A stretch of DNA of 64,000 nucleotides, taken from contig NC_090323.1 in assembly GCF_040869045.1 (NCBI RefSeq), positions 176,908,083 through 176,972,082 of the forward strand, read 5' to 3'. Positions 32,332 through 44,520 of this stretch are shown piece after piece; positions within the stretch are counted from its first letter, which is position 1, and each line of letters starts with the position of its first letter. The notes beneath the pieces are model-generated. The model was not told where the DNA came from. It saw only the letters and a list, made by a program, of their open reading frames with translations, and searched no databases. The position numbers and the translations under genes were made by a program. This stretch comes from Eurosta solidaginis. Lineage: Eukaryota > Arthropoda > Insecta > Diptera > Tephritidae.

Positions 32332-32479
32332 GTTCATTTGACTTCTAAAACGGTCAATTACGAAGCAACGATTTTTGCGCAGTTAATTCAACATCTTGTT
32401 TCGATGTATAAAATTGACAGAAATTTCGGTTGAATTGACCCGTATTTCGGTTGATTTTACCAGTCTTTTTCTTTCAGTG

Positions 32480-33157
32480 TTTAAATTCACGTTGAACCCT
32501 TTAACATTTCACACATTTTTGCTATTTTACGATTAAATATTTTTACCAATGCGGGTGTAAATCTCTGTGTATGCCATTTATTGCTCTCAACATTGTTATA
32601 CGCCCCAATTTATGTTACGTTCAGTTTACCTTTTAATTCGTTACATAACTATGTTTGTGTTATGTGGATAGCACTTTCATATATGTTTATATAGACATGT
32701 GTAAACGGAGTGAGTAATCTGCAACATTTATGTAGTTTAAACTTTTCCCACAGGTTGTTTGAGTAACATTAATTATTTGAATACGCGCACTGTTATGTGT
32801 ATGGGTATCGGGGTGTGTGATGCAGTAAGTTAGAATTATGCGCTTGCAAGTGAGTAATTAACTTACTTAGCAGAAGAATTGCTTTTCATGTGTGTATGTG
32901 TATACAACATTTAAGTATAGTGTGTACAATAGAGTTTAGTTTTGGTTCATTAAAAGTGTATGTGTGTAATAAAAATGATGATGAATTTATAAGCAGTGAA
33001 ATAGGATGCTCAGATTCATTAAGGAATTTTCAAGATGTTTTGCGCAGGCGCTGTGGTGTAGAGTGTGGTGTGTAGTCTGGTATTAGTTGATCAATTGAAT
33101 ACGAATTTCATTTATTTATATTTTTTAAGTATTAAATTGAATTATCTTCTCTCTATC
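32480..33157. other. A+T-rich spacer
   Basis: GTGTATGTG-type microsatellite runs and no recognisable gene. The I-clade LINE 5' end is probably near 33158 (CAGTCATCGAC), but the exact start is not fixed. Confidence 0.35.
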
Positions 33158-33328
33158 AGTCATCGACTATCTCTCGTGGTGAACGGTATTCTTTTCTCTC
33201 GCGAGCTCTGTCTTTGTTTTTTCTTTTTTCACTTTCTGTTTACGTGACCAAGTGACCATTCAACTTAGTTCATACTTATAATCGAAGTTCTTAAAAAAGA
33301 ATATAGAAAGTGGTTAGAAGTTTGAAAT

Positions 33329-34164
33329 ATGGGTTCCGACCCGCCTGATAGACCCAACAGGTCTAATAGGTTTGAACTATTAGCCGATATGGACGACTTA
33401 CCTACCAAAAAAGAAAAAACTTGTGCATTTCCATCATTACACAGCAAAGAAAACAACTTAAACTGCCCCAAATTCGTCATAATTTCTTCAACCGATACAA
33501 ACAAATCATTTACAAAAATGAGCCCTTTCGCTGTAAAAAAAGGTCTAGAATCTATTTCCACCGAGATTGATTCTACAAAGTTGCTTCGCTACGGTAACCT
33601 GCTCATACAAGCACGCTCGATTCGAGTGGCCGAAAAATTCCTTAAAGCAAAAAAATTATCAAACATGTGCTCAATTAGTTGCAAGCTTCATGGTACATCA
33701 AACTCAGTGAAGGGCAATATTTATGCACCTTTTCTAAACTGTGTCGATGAAAAAGAGATTATCAATGAACTAAGACTTCAAGGCGTAACAGCGGTATATA
33801 AATTTACCAGTCCCTCCGAAAATGGTCCTATTCCCACCGGACATTTGACATGCTTCACTTGCCAGCCGAATTCGACGTAGCATGGTATAAAGTCAAAGTC
33901 TTACCATACATCCCCAATCCCATGCGCTGCCGAAATTGTCAGAAGCTGGGCCACACCGCGAATAGATGCAGAAGTAGCACCACATGTGCTACTTGCAATC
34001 TCCCCCTTCATAACCCCAACCCATATTTAAGAACCATGTGTGCCAACTGTTCTGATAACCACACTTCAGATGACAGAAACTGTCCCAATTACCAACAACT
34101 CAAAGAGATTTTAAAAATGTCTGTTACTGAGAAATGTAACATAGGCGAAGCACGGCGCATTTAA
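33329..34164 (+). pseudogene. I-clade LINE ORF1 (Gag-like, CCHC), frameshifted
   Basis: The first segment (33329-33880) is 183 residues, starting M-G-S-D-P-P-D-R-P-N. A +1-type frame change near 33850 leads into a second segment (33850-34164) with the zinc knuckles C-R-N-C-Q-K-L-G-H-T-A-N-R-C, C-A-T-C-N-L-P-L-H and C-A-N-C-S-D-N-H...C-P-N-Y. This is the usual I-element and Jockey nucleocapsid pattern, used for RNA binding in the ribonucleoprotein. The 34165-34710 stretch is Ser/Pro/Asn-rich in several broken frames, probably the degraded ORF1 tail. Confidence 0.8.
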
Positions 34165-34710
34165 AACACACGCAATCTTTCTCATATTTCATCACCCTCT
34201 TCATATGCAGAGAGCGCCAAAAATAATAAAACCAACAAAAAATTCTCGGAACATAACCCTCCCAACAATCAAAAATCAACTCAACAAAAAGATCTCAGCA
34301 CCTTACCCCCTCTTCCGCCTGAAACTGCTCATGTAGAGCACTCAGTCGAAAACTTAATAACAATAAACAAATAAAATATAAGGGAATCGCCTCATATCCC
34401 TCTCCCATCAGCTCCCACACTTTTACCAAACTCTAACCACATGGACACAACATAAGATAATCAATCAATCCCCTCATCCTTCACTCCGTTAAATAATGAA
34501 ACTTCAACTAACTCTCCCGAACTTCTACAAATTTTATTGAATTCAATTTCATCAACTCCGCTTCATTTTGTTTCAACAGGTAACGCAAACATCAATAACT
34601 CTCCTCTCTTTTAAAAAATCATATCTCTTTCGATCTCCCTTAACTACCCCGTATTATCCCGTAAAACAAGTTTACTATATACAAAGTATTTTATTTTCTC
34701 TTCAATTATC

Positions 34711-37700
34711 ATGGTCTTTAGAACAGTACAATGGAATATTAAAGGCTTCATGAATAATATTGATGAGCTAACTGTACTTATTAAAGAGCACAACCCAAGT
34801 TTAATCGCATTGCAAGAAATACATTGCCCATCATACTTTAACCCTTACCCATCGCGAGGCTCTACTGACCTTTTTTTAATTCAGCCAATAACTCCTCTTG
34901 CAAAAAAGGGGTAGGAATATTTATAAAAGGAAATATACCATATAAACAGATCAATATAAATTACCCTATACAGGCGATTGCCGTAGAACTGCAAACTTAA
35001 AACAAAAATAAAAATTATCTCCTTATAGTTACCTCCTCAAGACGCTATTCTATTAGGTGACGTCAATAGTTGGAACACGCAATAGGGATCTTTAAGAACT
35101 AACAAACGAAGAAAATAATAGAAAACGCACTACATTTATCTGACCCCTGTATCTTAAACCAAAACAAACCAACTCACTTTTCAACTCATTCCACATTCAC
35201 TAGCATAGATATCACATGTTGCTCTGTATCCCTACTTCCATACGCCTCTTGAGAGATAATCGATGACTTATAAAATAGCGACCACTATCCTATTTTATCC
35301 AATTTTTCAATCTTTTGCGACTAAACGCCGCGAAAACCGCCTTAAATATTTCTTCTGGACCGAGCCAATTGGCCTAGCTTCTCGAAACAGGTAGATTTAG
35401 TAAAAAGCAACCGTCATTTTTTGGAAACAGCAATGCAGATGCGGCCACTTTCACAAAAAATTTACGTGCTGCGGCTAATTTACATGTCCCCCAAAGCTTT
35501 CCAACAAAAAGAAAGAGCGTTCCATGGTGGAACGATAAGCTAACAACTTTGAGAAGCTTAAAAATGACACTCTTTCAAAAGTTTAAGAAATATCATTCAC
35601 AAGGAAATCTGATTGCGTACAAAAAAGCGAACTCTGATTTCCGGAGAGAAGTAAAGAGTAGCAAATCTAACAGCTTCGAAGAATTCACTAAAACTATAAA
35701 TAAAGACGCATCGACTTCTTATATCTGGCAAGGAATGAACGCTCTCCCGGGCAAGCTTAAAAAAATGAAAATTTCTTATATTAAAGCAAATGACGAAATC
35801 TTGTCGGATCCCTATAGAATCTCAGATCATTTCGCAGAAGCCTGGTCCAACTATTCCGTCAATTCAAATTTCTCAGATACGTACAAGCAAGAAAAATCTC
35901 GGATTCAATCAATCGAAGTAGCGAAAGCCTCCAACCGTCAATCCATATTAATAGAAGATAAGATTTCGCAATAAGAGTTACTCTCAAGCCTGAATAAAGT
36001 CAAAGGCAAAACTCCAGGTTCAATTAGAATTTCATACAAAATGTTAAAAGCTCTATCCCCCATCGGAAGAATCCGCCTACTTTCATTATACAATACTGTG
36101 TTTGAATCAGGAATAATTCCTCAATCTTGGAAAATTTCTACGGTCATCGCTATTCCAAAAAATTACTGTAATATTCAAGAAATAAAATCGTATCGCCCAA
36201 TTTCCATAATATCTTATGGAGAAAATTATTGCCACGCGTTTAGCTTGCTTCTGCAAATCACGAAACCTCATTCTACCAAACCAAGTAGGATTCAACCGCG
36301 GTAGGGGATGCACAGATGCACTCCTACACATAGATTTTATTGCCTCTAAAGCCATCTCTTCACGAAACCACATCTCGATTCTCTCCATAGACTTTGAGAA
36401 AGCCTTTGACCATATAGGTCCACATATATTTTTCTGAACTGCCTGAAGGAATGGGGCGTAGGCCCTAAAATCTTTAAATATATAAAATCATTCCTATCAA
36501 ATAGAAAGTGTAGAGTGAAAATCGGTAATATTTACTCAAACATCCATTCCCTGCACAATGGCATACCCTAATGTTCACCACTCTCGGTTGTCCTCTTTCA
36601 AATCGCCTGTACGCAGATGATGTTTATATTATTAGTAAAAGACATTGCGATTTGGAAAACGACACCGCTTTAAAAAAATGTGTTGAACGATATACTTGCA
36701 TGGACCGACAGCTCCGGTGCAAGAATATCGCTTCAAAAAACGAAGAAATTACATATGTGTCGTAAACAAAAATGCAAATAATCGGAGTTTATCCTTACTG
36801 TTAGTAACCATTGAATTGAAAATGTAAAAAATTTAAAGATCCTAGGTATAACATTCTCAAATAGATATTATTGGGTTGAACATTGTAATTCGTTGAAAAA
36901 ATCATTAAGTAAAAAGCTAAATCTCATACAATACATTGCACGAAAAAGTCATGTTCATATCAAAACACTTATATACTTAACTAAAACCTTAATTTTAAGC
37001 TAAATCGATTACGGCTTATGGCTCTATGGCCATAGTGCAAAATCGGTATTAAACATAATTCGCACACAATATCACGCTGCCGCAAGAGCAAGTACTTATG
37101 CCATAAGAACCACCCTAGTATCAATCATCCTTGCTGAAGGCGGGTTTCCTAGTATTAAAGATAGAGTAACCGAATGGGAACGTAAACTATGCAAAAAGTT
37201 ACTTTTTCTCAACAACTCAGTTATCGATGGGCACATCAAAACTATTATGAAAAGCAACAAAACACCCAGGATACCATCCGCCATCTATCGATCCTTACAA
37301 TATGCCAAACAACTCGATATTAAAAAAGCAAGAAATTACATCACACGATACCCTCCATGGAAAATAAAGCCGAGATCATGTGATACGGAACTCTCTCATT
37401 ACAAATAAGACACCACATCAGATACTATATAAAAACAACAATTTCTCGAAAAATGATGCACTGCGAAACAAAATAATTGACAGTTGATGTACACAGATGT
37501 TTCCAAAATGGGAAACGATAACATAGCATATACCTTACTCCATAAACGTCTGGTCAGTTATTCCACAATATTTACTGCCAAAGTTTTAGCCATTTACAAT
37601 GCCGCTTTAATTGCCCTGAAAACAAAAAATAAAGTACTAATATGTAAAGATAGCCTGTAGGTCATAAAAGCGGTGGAAAATCCCTCAACATCCGCATGGC

Positions 37701-38266
37701 AAACAATAAACAAAATTAAAAACTTATTGATAGAAAACGAAAATCGGCTAAAACTCTTGTGGATACCAGGACACTGTTCCATCAAAGGCAATGATCATGC
37801 CGATGCAGCACCGAAATTCGCTTGCCAAGCCGCAATAGTTACGGACCCTACCGTTGAAAAAATTGACTTTCGTAACTTTATCAAACAGTTGAACAAGAAT
37901 ACAACAATGAGCAACTGGTCGCAATACCAGCATAGACACTACAGAAATATCATGGCTAACTTCAATCCGCCTGCTTTCCCCTCCAATGTAAGCAAAAATA
38001 AAATAAAAACTTTTGTTAGGCTTCATCTTCGACATACACTTGCTACACACAAACACCCACTAAGTCACGAAAGCCCACCAACATGTACCAGATGCCAGCA
38101 AACACTTTCATTTGATAACATAGAATATACCAGCTGCCCATCAATAGCAGGTATTAAAAGAAAATATTTTGGAAACGAACCTATGATACAAATATTGATA
38201 ATACCTTATGAAGACAACATTGAAAAAATCTTCGAATTCATCAATACTTTAAAAATCACCGTTTAG
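34711..38266 (+). pseudogene. I-clade LINE ORF2 (endonuclease, RT, RNase H), many lesions
   Basis: Endonuclease motifs are visible: Q-W-N near 34730, L-Q-E near 34810, G-D-V-N-S-W-N near 35057 and S-D-H-Y-P-I near 35278, in different frames. RT blocks follow: K-S-Y-R-P-I-S-I-I near 36190, N-Q-V-G-F-N-R-G-R-G near 36270, D-F-E-K-A-F-D-H near 36395 and Y-A-D-D near 36610. RNase H is seen as D-V-S-K-M-G-N near 37497 and W-I-P-G-H-C-S-I-K-G-N-D-H-A-D near 37760. A C-terminal Cys motif (C-T-R-C, C-P-S) is near 38080-38130. Longest open pieces are 35549-35974, 36216-36437 and 37673-38266. Stops include one at 35972. Confidence 0.85.
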
Positions 38267-38489
38267 GACAGCAAAAGTCATTATACATATGTAAAAGCAT
38301 ACACACGCAGATATATAAATAAAATTCTTACTTATATTTATTCTCTCATACATACATAGGTATGCACGCTATATAAACCTGCTGCACAACCAATTTTATC
38401 TTAAGTAGACAATTACTATTATAGATAAGTAGAGCTGATAGCCTTGTAGCTTTGCTCAATAATAATGTTAAACTTTTAATTAATTATAA

Positions 38490-38520
38490 GTCTAATAAAA
38501 TAATAATTATAATAATAATT
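38490..38520 (+). repeat. TAA-type 3' tail of the I-clade LINE
   Basis: The run reads TCTAATAAAATAATAATTATAATAATAATT, an imperfect TAA repeat, placed about 225 bp after the last RNase H-frame stop. Confidence 0.65.
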
Positions 38521-38596
38521 TTCTCTTAGTCAAGCAAAAGTGATGTTAGAGCTTTCGGTGCCATTTTCCTCAGTTTCTTCTATTTTAAACAGAACT

Positions 38597-39368
38597 GTAC
38601 TTGTACACAGGGTATTAAAACTTTAATTGGATAACGGTTGGTTGTACAGGTAAAAAAGGAATCGCGAAAGGTATACAATTCAAAATCATCAGTATCGAAA
38701 AAAAATTTGATTAAGCCATGTCCGTTCGTCCGTCCGTTAATACGTTAACCTGAGCAAATTTTGAGGTATCTTCACCAAATTCGGTATGCGGGCTTATCTG
38801 AACCCAGAATAGATTGGTATTAAAAATAGCGAAATCGGACGACAATCACGACCAATTTTTCGATATCGAAGATTTAAAAAATGAAAACATAATTTCCAAA
38901 AAATTTTGGGATATGAGAAGAAAAAAATTTGGAAACAGGCCGTAAACAAAAGCCGTTAAAGATATTAAACTGAAATTCGGTAGAGACTTTTTTGCCAAAT
39001 TATATGGACTGAGTGAAGGTCATCAAAATCAGTTAAAAAACACGCCCACTTTTTTTTAAGGTTTAACCTTAACAAAGGTAGCAATAACTCTATCGTATTT
39101 AACTATATTTGACTGATATTCTACAATATTAATCAAATTTTGAAAATGGGAGGGACCCGCCTCGCCCCTTTTTTGTTACTATTTCCAAATACTTTTAATG
39201 CCATAAGTCGAACAAAAATCTCCCAATCGGAAGGAAATTTGGCATAAACATTTTTTTTTATAGCTACAACTATTCGCGCTGAAAATGAGCGTGAATGAGC
39301 CTGAAAGCCACTCCTACTTCATCGTTGCAAGTGCACAGCTGGTTATGTAATGTTCGGTTTCACTTGAT
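38597..39368 (+). mobile_element. Family II Helentron-like element, copy 1
   Basis: Starts near GTACACAGGGTATTAAAACTT, with a (GTCC/GTTC)n run at 38723-38738. It contains GGTATCTTCACCAAATTCGG and CACGCCCAC-type boxes, and ends in CAGCTGGTTATGTAATG followed by GTTCGGTTTCAC. That end resembles the family I 3' end, but the final hairpin is broken (CTTGATTTCC). It is about 770 bp, has no array and no coding content. Confidence 0.55.
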
Positions 39369-39814
39369 TTCCATAATGGTGCGCTGTAACACAATCAATG
39401 AATACGTATTGACTTAGTTACACCAAAATGTTCAAGGTGAACAAATTAATCAGCAGTTTAATCCATTTCCGCTCGTCCATACTACTGCAGACACGATAAG
39501 TAGAGCACATTTTGGGATATGTTATTAAAATGTTGTATGTGGGCTCCTCGGTGCTCATCTTTCAATGGTGTTTAAAATAATCGAAATCAAACGATAACCA
39601 CGTCCACTTTTTGTATATAACATTGAGCATCAGAAAAAATTTTTTTGTTCGTTAGCTAACAAATCGACTCATTAAAATGTTTGGAAACATTTTAAAAGAG
39701 CCGTGATAGCGATTACTTCAGGTGATATCAATTAAAAATAGTCATAAATTAAACACTGTTTAAGTTTTACACCCAAATTTTGACAAAGAGCTTAATCTAA
39801 ACGTAGAAGGCATG
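39369..39814. other. diverged repeat sequence related to families I-III
   Basis: Traces of family II-like phrases occur (TTTTGGGATATGTTATTAAAATG, ATCGAAATCAAACGATAACCACG at 39580-39605). It is probably an older overlapping copy. No gene. Confidence 0.4.
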
Positions 39815-41240
39815 CCGAAGAAAGAGAAGGTGAAACCGATGGAGTACCAAACCAAAATAGTCTCGAGGTTATTCGGAAAGTAATTACCAATTGCCCCTGG
39901 TTGGTCCGAAATGGTTCCGAAATTACACGAAGATAGTCCTTAAATTTTATCGAAGTTGTACTGAAAACAATTAAAAAATTATGCGAAATAGACACTTAAA
40001 ATGATCTTAAAACAATCTCAAAATAATTCTTAAATTTCCTCAATGTAGAATTAAAATCATCCCAAGCCAATTCAAAAATATTCACGAAGTGATTCATAAC
40101 CGACTCTGCAACCAAATTTGTCCATGAAACAAATTTGTCCCGAAGCTTTTTGGAAATCATGCAAAAATATTGCAAAATTACCCTTCATTAGTCCAGAAAT
40201 GGTTTCAAAATCAATACAGATATTAATCGGAAATAGACTTGGAATAAATTCTGAAAACTCCAGAAGCGTTCCCCAAAACTTTACAAAATCATGTCAAATT
40301 GTTTCGTAAAAGACCTGAAATTTAAACCGATTTCGAATTTCGAAATTATACAAAAATAGTCCCAAAAGTATGCAAATGTAGCCCGAAAATAAATAGTCAT
40401 CGAATCATTCCTAAAAGGTCAGAAAATTACCCATATATAGTTTCGAAACGATTGAAAATCATATCAAAATTCCGACATGGTCCCCGAAATATTTCGGAAA
40501 TTGTTCCGATCTGATCTTTAAAAAATTCCGAAATAGTCGAGCAAAAACTCGATGTAGTCTTGAAAGGCAGCCACCGTGGTGTGATGGCAGCGTGCTCCGC
40601 CTACCACACCGAGTGCCTTGGGTTCACACCCCGGGCAAAGCAACATCAAAATTTTAGAAATAAGGGTTTTCAATTAGAAGAAAATTTTTCTAAGCGCGTT
40701 CGCCCCTCGGCAGTATTCGGCAAGCACTCCGAGTGTATTTCTGCCATGAAAAGCTCTCAGTGAAAACTCATCTGCCTCGCAGATTCCGTTCGGAGTCGGC
40801 ATAAAACAAGCGGGTCCCGTCCCGCCAATTTGTAGGAAAAATTAAAAAGGAGCACGACGCAAATTTGAAGAGAAGCTCGGCCTAAAATCTCTTCGGAGAT
40901 TATCGCGCCTTACATCTATTTATTTTTTAGTCTTCAAAGTATCATAAAATACTCCTGAAATATCCTCGGATAGCCCTTGCCAATGGGAGACGGATGGGAG
41001 CTCTATGAGTACAGTTTTAACCTCGAACTTAACGATCCTTATACGAAATATTATTATTCAAGGAAAATAAAGAGAAATATGGCTTTACAGTAATTTCAAA
41101 AAGGCTCCCAAAATTATCCGAATATAATTCCGACCTGATCATTGAAATAATATAAAGAAAACAATTTGGAAACTATCCAAAATATTTCCGATGTTACCCT
41201 GAGGTAATTCCGTGGACTGGGTTTTCTGCAAATGGAGGCT
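39815..41240. repeat. degenerate short-period CCGAAAT repeat, split by a SINE
   Basis: Repeated short phrases such as GGTTCCGAAATTA, TTCCGAAATAGTC, TCCCGAAGCTTT and GGTCCCCGAAATAT recur at loose 25-35-bp spacing. The same theme is at 19080-19600. A SINE sits at 40567-40927 with flanking duplications. No gene is seen. Confidence 0.55.
40567..40927 (+). mobile_element. tRNA-derived SINE, full length, with target duplication
   Basis: 361 bp from GCAGCCACCGTGGTGTGATGG to TTACATCTATTTATTTTT. The B-box region is GGGTTCACACCCC. The duplication TAGTCTTGAAAG (40555-40566) versus TAGTCTTCAAAG (40928-40939) is 12 bp with one mismatch, which supports insertion by target-primed reverse transcription. Confidence 0.9.
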
Positions 41241-41563
41241 GAAAACTATTCCAATATAAGTCATACCGATTTTATTATGAGGTACCAACACTAAGAGATG
41301 ATGTATTATAAAAAGTTAAAAATGAGTTTAAATAAGATTAAAATATTGAAGTTACTAACTTTTAAAAGTTCTTTACCTGAACTGGTATTTCGTACATTTT
41401 TTATGAAGTTGTGTATGAATAGTAAATGAAATTACCTGAAAAGAAAAAAAATTAAAAATAGTTTATTAAAAATTGTTCATAACATTTTTTATAAAAATTG
41501 TCGAAAAAAGTATCATTACAGTAACCTTGTGGTATCTAGATAATTGAAATCTACAAATTTGTC
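41241..41563. other. A+T-rich spacer
   Basis: No gene or recognisable repeat. Confidence 0.4.
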
Positions 41564-41900
41564 CGCCTCGTTGTGGTAGTAACGTGCTCCGCCCACCACA
41601 CCGAAGATTTTGGGTTCAAGTCCCATCAAAAATTTATAAACAAGTTTTTTCAATTAGCATACATTTTTCCTAACCGCGTTGCCCCTCAGCCATGATTTGG
41701 CAAACACTTCGATTGTAATTCTGCCGTGAAAACTTCTTAAAGAAAGCTCATCTGCCTTGCCAATGCCACTCGGAATCTAACACCTGTAGGTTCTGTCCAG
41801 CCAATTTGAAGGAAAAATTAAAAGAGCACAATGCAAGCTGGAAGAGAAGCTCGGCGTTAAATCTCTTCGCACGCTATCTCGACATTGTATTTATTTATTT
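41564..41900 (+). mobile_element. tRNA-derived SINE, diverged
   Basis: All landmarks of the family are present at lower identity: GCCTCGTTGTGGTAGTAACGTG, GGGTTCAAGTCCC (a good B box), GCCCCTCAGCCATGA, GCCAATTTGAAGGAAAAATT, AAATCTCTTCGCACGCTATC and a TTTATTTATT tail. This is the oldest-looking copy. No duplication is evident. Confidence 0.8.
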
Positions 41901-42529
41901 AATATTTCAAAACTCGCCAACTAAAAATTTAGCCAATATTACTACAGACAACGTTATATCATGTTATCCCCAATACCAATCTTCCATCTTTACAGTTTTA
42001 TGTGTTTCTTTTAATAGAAGTGATTGATAATTATTCATGTCCTATTTATACCTCCGAGTCTACTAACGGACTACCAATCTTTCATATATTTCATTGTCTT
42101 TAAGCTTTCGACTCTTGAACAAAAAAACTGTTGAACTAAAACGTAAAAGGTTTGTATGTATAAAAATGCCCTTATCACACTAACCAGTAATTAACTGCAG
42201 GAAAAACATCACATTTTCCATCAAAACTAATAATCTGCCACTTACCCATCAAATCGTCCTTTCAAGACTTCTTCTCACTTGACAACTTACAGTACATTTA
42301 CACATGCTTAGATAACTGACAATTACAAGCTTATAAGCACTTGTAATCATATGTTCGTAAGCAAGCTTATATACACATTAGGGCGTTCGTTATTTACAAA
42401 GAGTTTGTTTAAGCGACTTAAACTATGAACATTTTTCGTTCGTTTGTTTCAGTAGCCATTGAGTGTGCTTGTAATTCTCAACTGGTTAGTGAAATATTCT
42501 AAAGACATAGTTTGAGTTTTTTAATTAAA
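41901..42529. other. A+T-rich spacer
   Basis: Nothing recognised. Confidence 0.4.
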
Positions 42530-42850
42530 ATGGAGGTTCTTCGGATGGTGTGCTAATACATCAGAGCCCAGTGCTCGCCTCCAAATCACACTTTGAAGGG
42601 GTTCTTCAAATAGAAGATGAGGTGGCTCATTAGAGCGAAACCTCAGAGTGCCCAACTCTCGCCCCAAATTAAATAAATAGAGGTTTTTCTTGTAGAAAAT
42701 GGGGTGCCAATACCTCAGAGCCGTCCCGTGCTCGCCTCCATATAACATTTTAAAGGGTTCTTCAAATAGAGGATGAGGTGGCTCAGTAGCGAAGCCTCAG
42801 AGCCCCCCAGTGCTCGCCCCCAAATTAAATAAATAAAGGTGTACTGATGC
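42530..42850. repeat. two-copy tandem duplication, period about 157 bp
   Basis: TTCTTCAAATAGA(A/G)GATGAGG recurs at 42602 and 42759. The flanking phrases CCTCAGAG...AGTGCTCGCC and CCCCAAATTAAATAAATA are also repeated. The sequence is GC-richer than its surroundings and no coding function is recognised. Confidence 0.7.
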
Positions 42851-42989
42851 TATGCATCCTCCCATGACTTAAATACACCAATAACACTAAAACTACCCAA
42901 CTCAATAAATGGAATACATTAAATCAAAAACCCCATAAACTCAATACAGTCCATTAATAATAATAATTTATAAATTTAAAAAAAGTAAT

Positions 42990-43062
42990 GCTTGGTGGGA
43001 GTTGAACCCGCAACCCCGGGCGTTTGGTCGGGTACGTCAGCCACTGTGCCACGACTCATACG
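42990..43062 (-). ncRNA. tRNA-like sequence with pol III boxes, likely tRNA pseudogene or SINE head
   Basis: The minus strand has an exact A-box-like TGGCACAGTGG (about 43051-43041), a B-box GGTTCAACTCC (about 43007-42997), and a T run about 15 bases further on that could act as a pol III terminator. The T arm folds partly (GCGGG / CCCAC). The acceptor and anticodon arms do not pair, so it is not a functional tRNA gene as read. Confidence 0.45.
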
Positions 43063-43432
43063 CTTACAAGCACATAAAATTACTCATTTATAACTCTTAT
43101 TAAACTGCTCGCCCTCAATTGCCCAAAGCTTAGACAGAGTTAAAGACTTCAAACGAATTTTAAAACCAAACAAAGTATTAAGTCGTACAAAAAAAATAAA
43201 TATCGGAAAATGCTAGTTTACAATAATTCGACGTAGATATTATGATAGGAAATGGAAATCTCTATAAGATAGTCTTTAATTTTTTTCGGTAAAATTTGCT
43301 AATTCAAAAGTTTTCTTAAGTTATTGCTGAAGGGCTGAAGTAAGCTGTTTTAAGCAGAATAACTACCGCCTACGTAAGAAGCTTAGAATTTACGTATGAA
43401 ACTCTTTGAATGAGTCATTTTATCGAATTTAT
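43063..43432. other. spacer
   Basis: A+T-rich, nothing recognised. Confidence 0.4.
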
Positions 43433-43780
43433 CGTGGTGTGATGGTAGCATGCTCTGCCTACCACACCAAATGCCCTGGGTTCACACCCCGGGTAAAGCA
43501 ACATCAAAATTTTAGAAATAATATTTTTCAATCAGAAGAAAATTTTTCTAAGCGGGGTCGCCCCTCGGCAGTGTTTAGCAAGCTCTCCGAGTGTATTTCT
43601 GTCATGAAAAGCTCTCAGTGAAAACTCATCTGCCTCGCAGATGCCGTTCGGCGTCGGCATAAAGCAATTAGGTCCCGTCCCGCCAGTTTGTAGGAAAAAT
43701 GAAAAAGGAGCACGACGCAAATTGGAAGAGAAGCTCGGCCTAAAATCTCTTCGGAGGTTAACGCGCCTTACATTTATTTG
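43433..43780 (+). mobile_element. tRNA-derived SINE, lacking the first bases
   Basis: Starts CGTGGTGTGATGGTAGCATG, B-box region GGGTTCACACCCC, ends CGCGCCTTACATTTATTTG. Very similar to the copies at 40567 and 50426. No clear target duplication was found. A family II element follows almost immediately. Confidence 0.85.
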
Positions 43781-43789
43781 TTTTATTAT

Positions 43790-44520
43790 AACCTTGACTG
43801 GATAACAGTTGATTGTACAGGTATGAAGGAATTGAGATAGACACAAACATTCTTATATCAAAATCCTCAGCATCGGAAAAAGTTTGATTAAGCCATGTCC
43901 ATCCGTCTGCTAACACGATAACTTGAGAAAACCTATTGCACCAAATTCCGTATACCCGCTTATCTGGACCCAGAATAGACTGGTATTGAAAATGAGCGAA
44001 ATAGGACGAAAACCACGCCCAATTCTTCGATTTCGAAAATTTAGAAAAATGGAAAAAATTAGATAATTCAAGAATGAATACCGTGAGGCTAATGAAATTT
44101 AGTAGGTAGATTGTTTTCGAAACATTTAAATAAATCCAAAAACAAATTGGAATATGGGCGTGGCTCCACCCAAATTTAGAAGAAGAAAATTCGGAAGTTT
44201 AGCAAGCTGTAAATCAAAGCCGTTAAAGGTATAATATTGGCATTTTGGCACATAAACTGTCCTTGCCAAATAATATAGTCTGAGTGAAGATAATCAAAAT
44301 CGGTAAAGACCACGTCCTTTTTTTTTAAAGTTTGACCTTAACAAAGTTTGCAATAACTTTATGGTATTTAACTACATTTGGCTGACATTTAACCTCAGTA
44401 GAGGTATGGTTGAGCTAAGGACAAAACTTAAACAAATTGTTAAAATGGGCGCGACCCCCCCTCCCCCCCCCCCCCCCTCCACAAAAAAAATAAAAGCACT
44501 GATACGAAAACATAATCCAA
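43790..44520 (+). mobile_element. Family II Helentron-like element, copy 2 (5' end missing)
   Basis: It begins inside the 5' region (CTTGACTGGATAACAGTTGATTGTACAGG). CCACGCCC-type boxes lie at 44013 (CCACGCCC), 44166 (CCACCC), 44310 (CCACGTCC) and 44447 (GGGCGCGA), spaced 153, 144 and 137 bp. A poly(C) tract (44451-44478) directly follows the last box. The 3' end is not recognisable. Confidence 0.55.

Larger units (their letters stand above)
28615..32479. mobile_element. candidate CACTG-ended inverted-repeat element, split by two insertions
   Basis: The left end reads CACTGACAGAAATGG then AGTAAAATCAAC. The inverted right end reads CACTGAAAGAAAAAGA then GGTAAAATCAAC. Both arms continue with repeated GTCAATTNNACCGAAAT-like motifs (28680-28880 and 32330-32455). 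Without the family I copy (29277-31575) and the SINE (31974-32331) the element would be about 1.2 kb and non-coding. No convincing target duplication flanks it (CTCTT on the left, TTTAA on the right), so the superfamily is open. It could be a MITE or a foldback element. Confidence 0.5.
33158..38520 (+). mobile_element. I-clade LINE, near full length, inactivated
   Basis: About 5.4 kb with a Gag-like ORF1 and an ORF2 containing endonuclease, reverse transcriptase and RNase H. It ends in an A+T tail of TAA-like triplets (38490-38520), as the Drosophila I factor does. The combination of CCHC Gag, APE endonuclease, RT, RNase H and TAA tail identifies the I clade. The 5' boundary is a guess and no target duplication was found. 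Multiple stops and frameshifts make it inactive. Confidence 0.8.

Noticed and set aside
44451..44480. Poly(C) tract as a regulatory element
   Set aside because: It lies within a decayed family II copy, just after the last GC box, and looks like slippage expansion.
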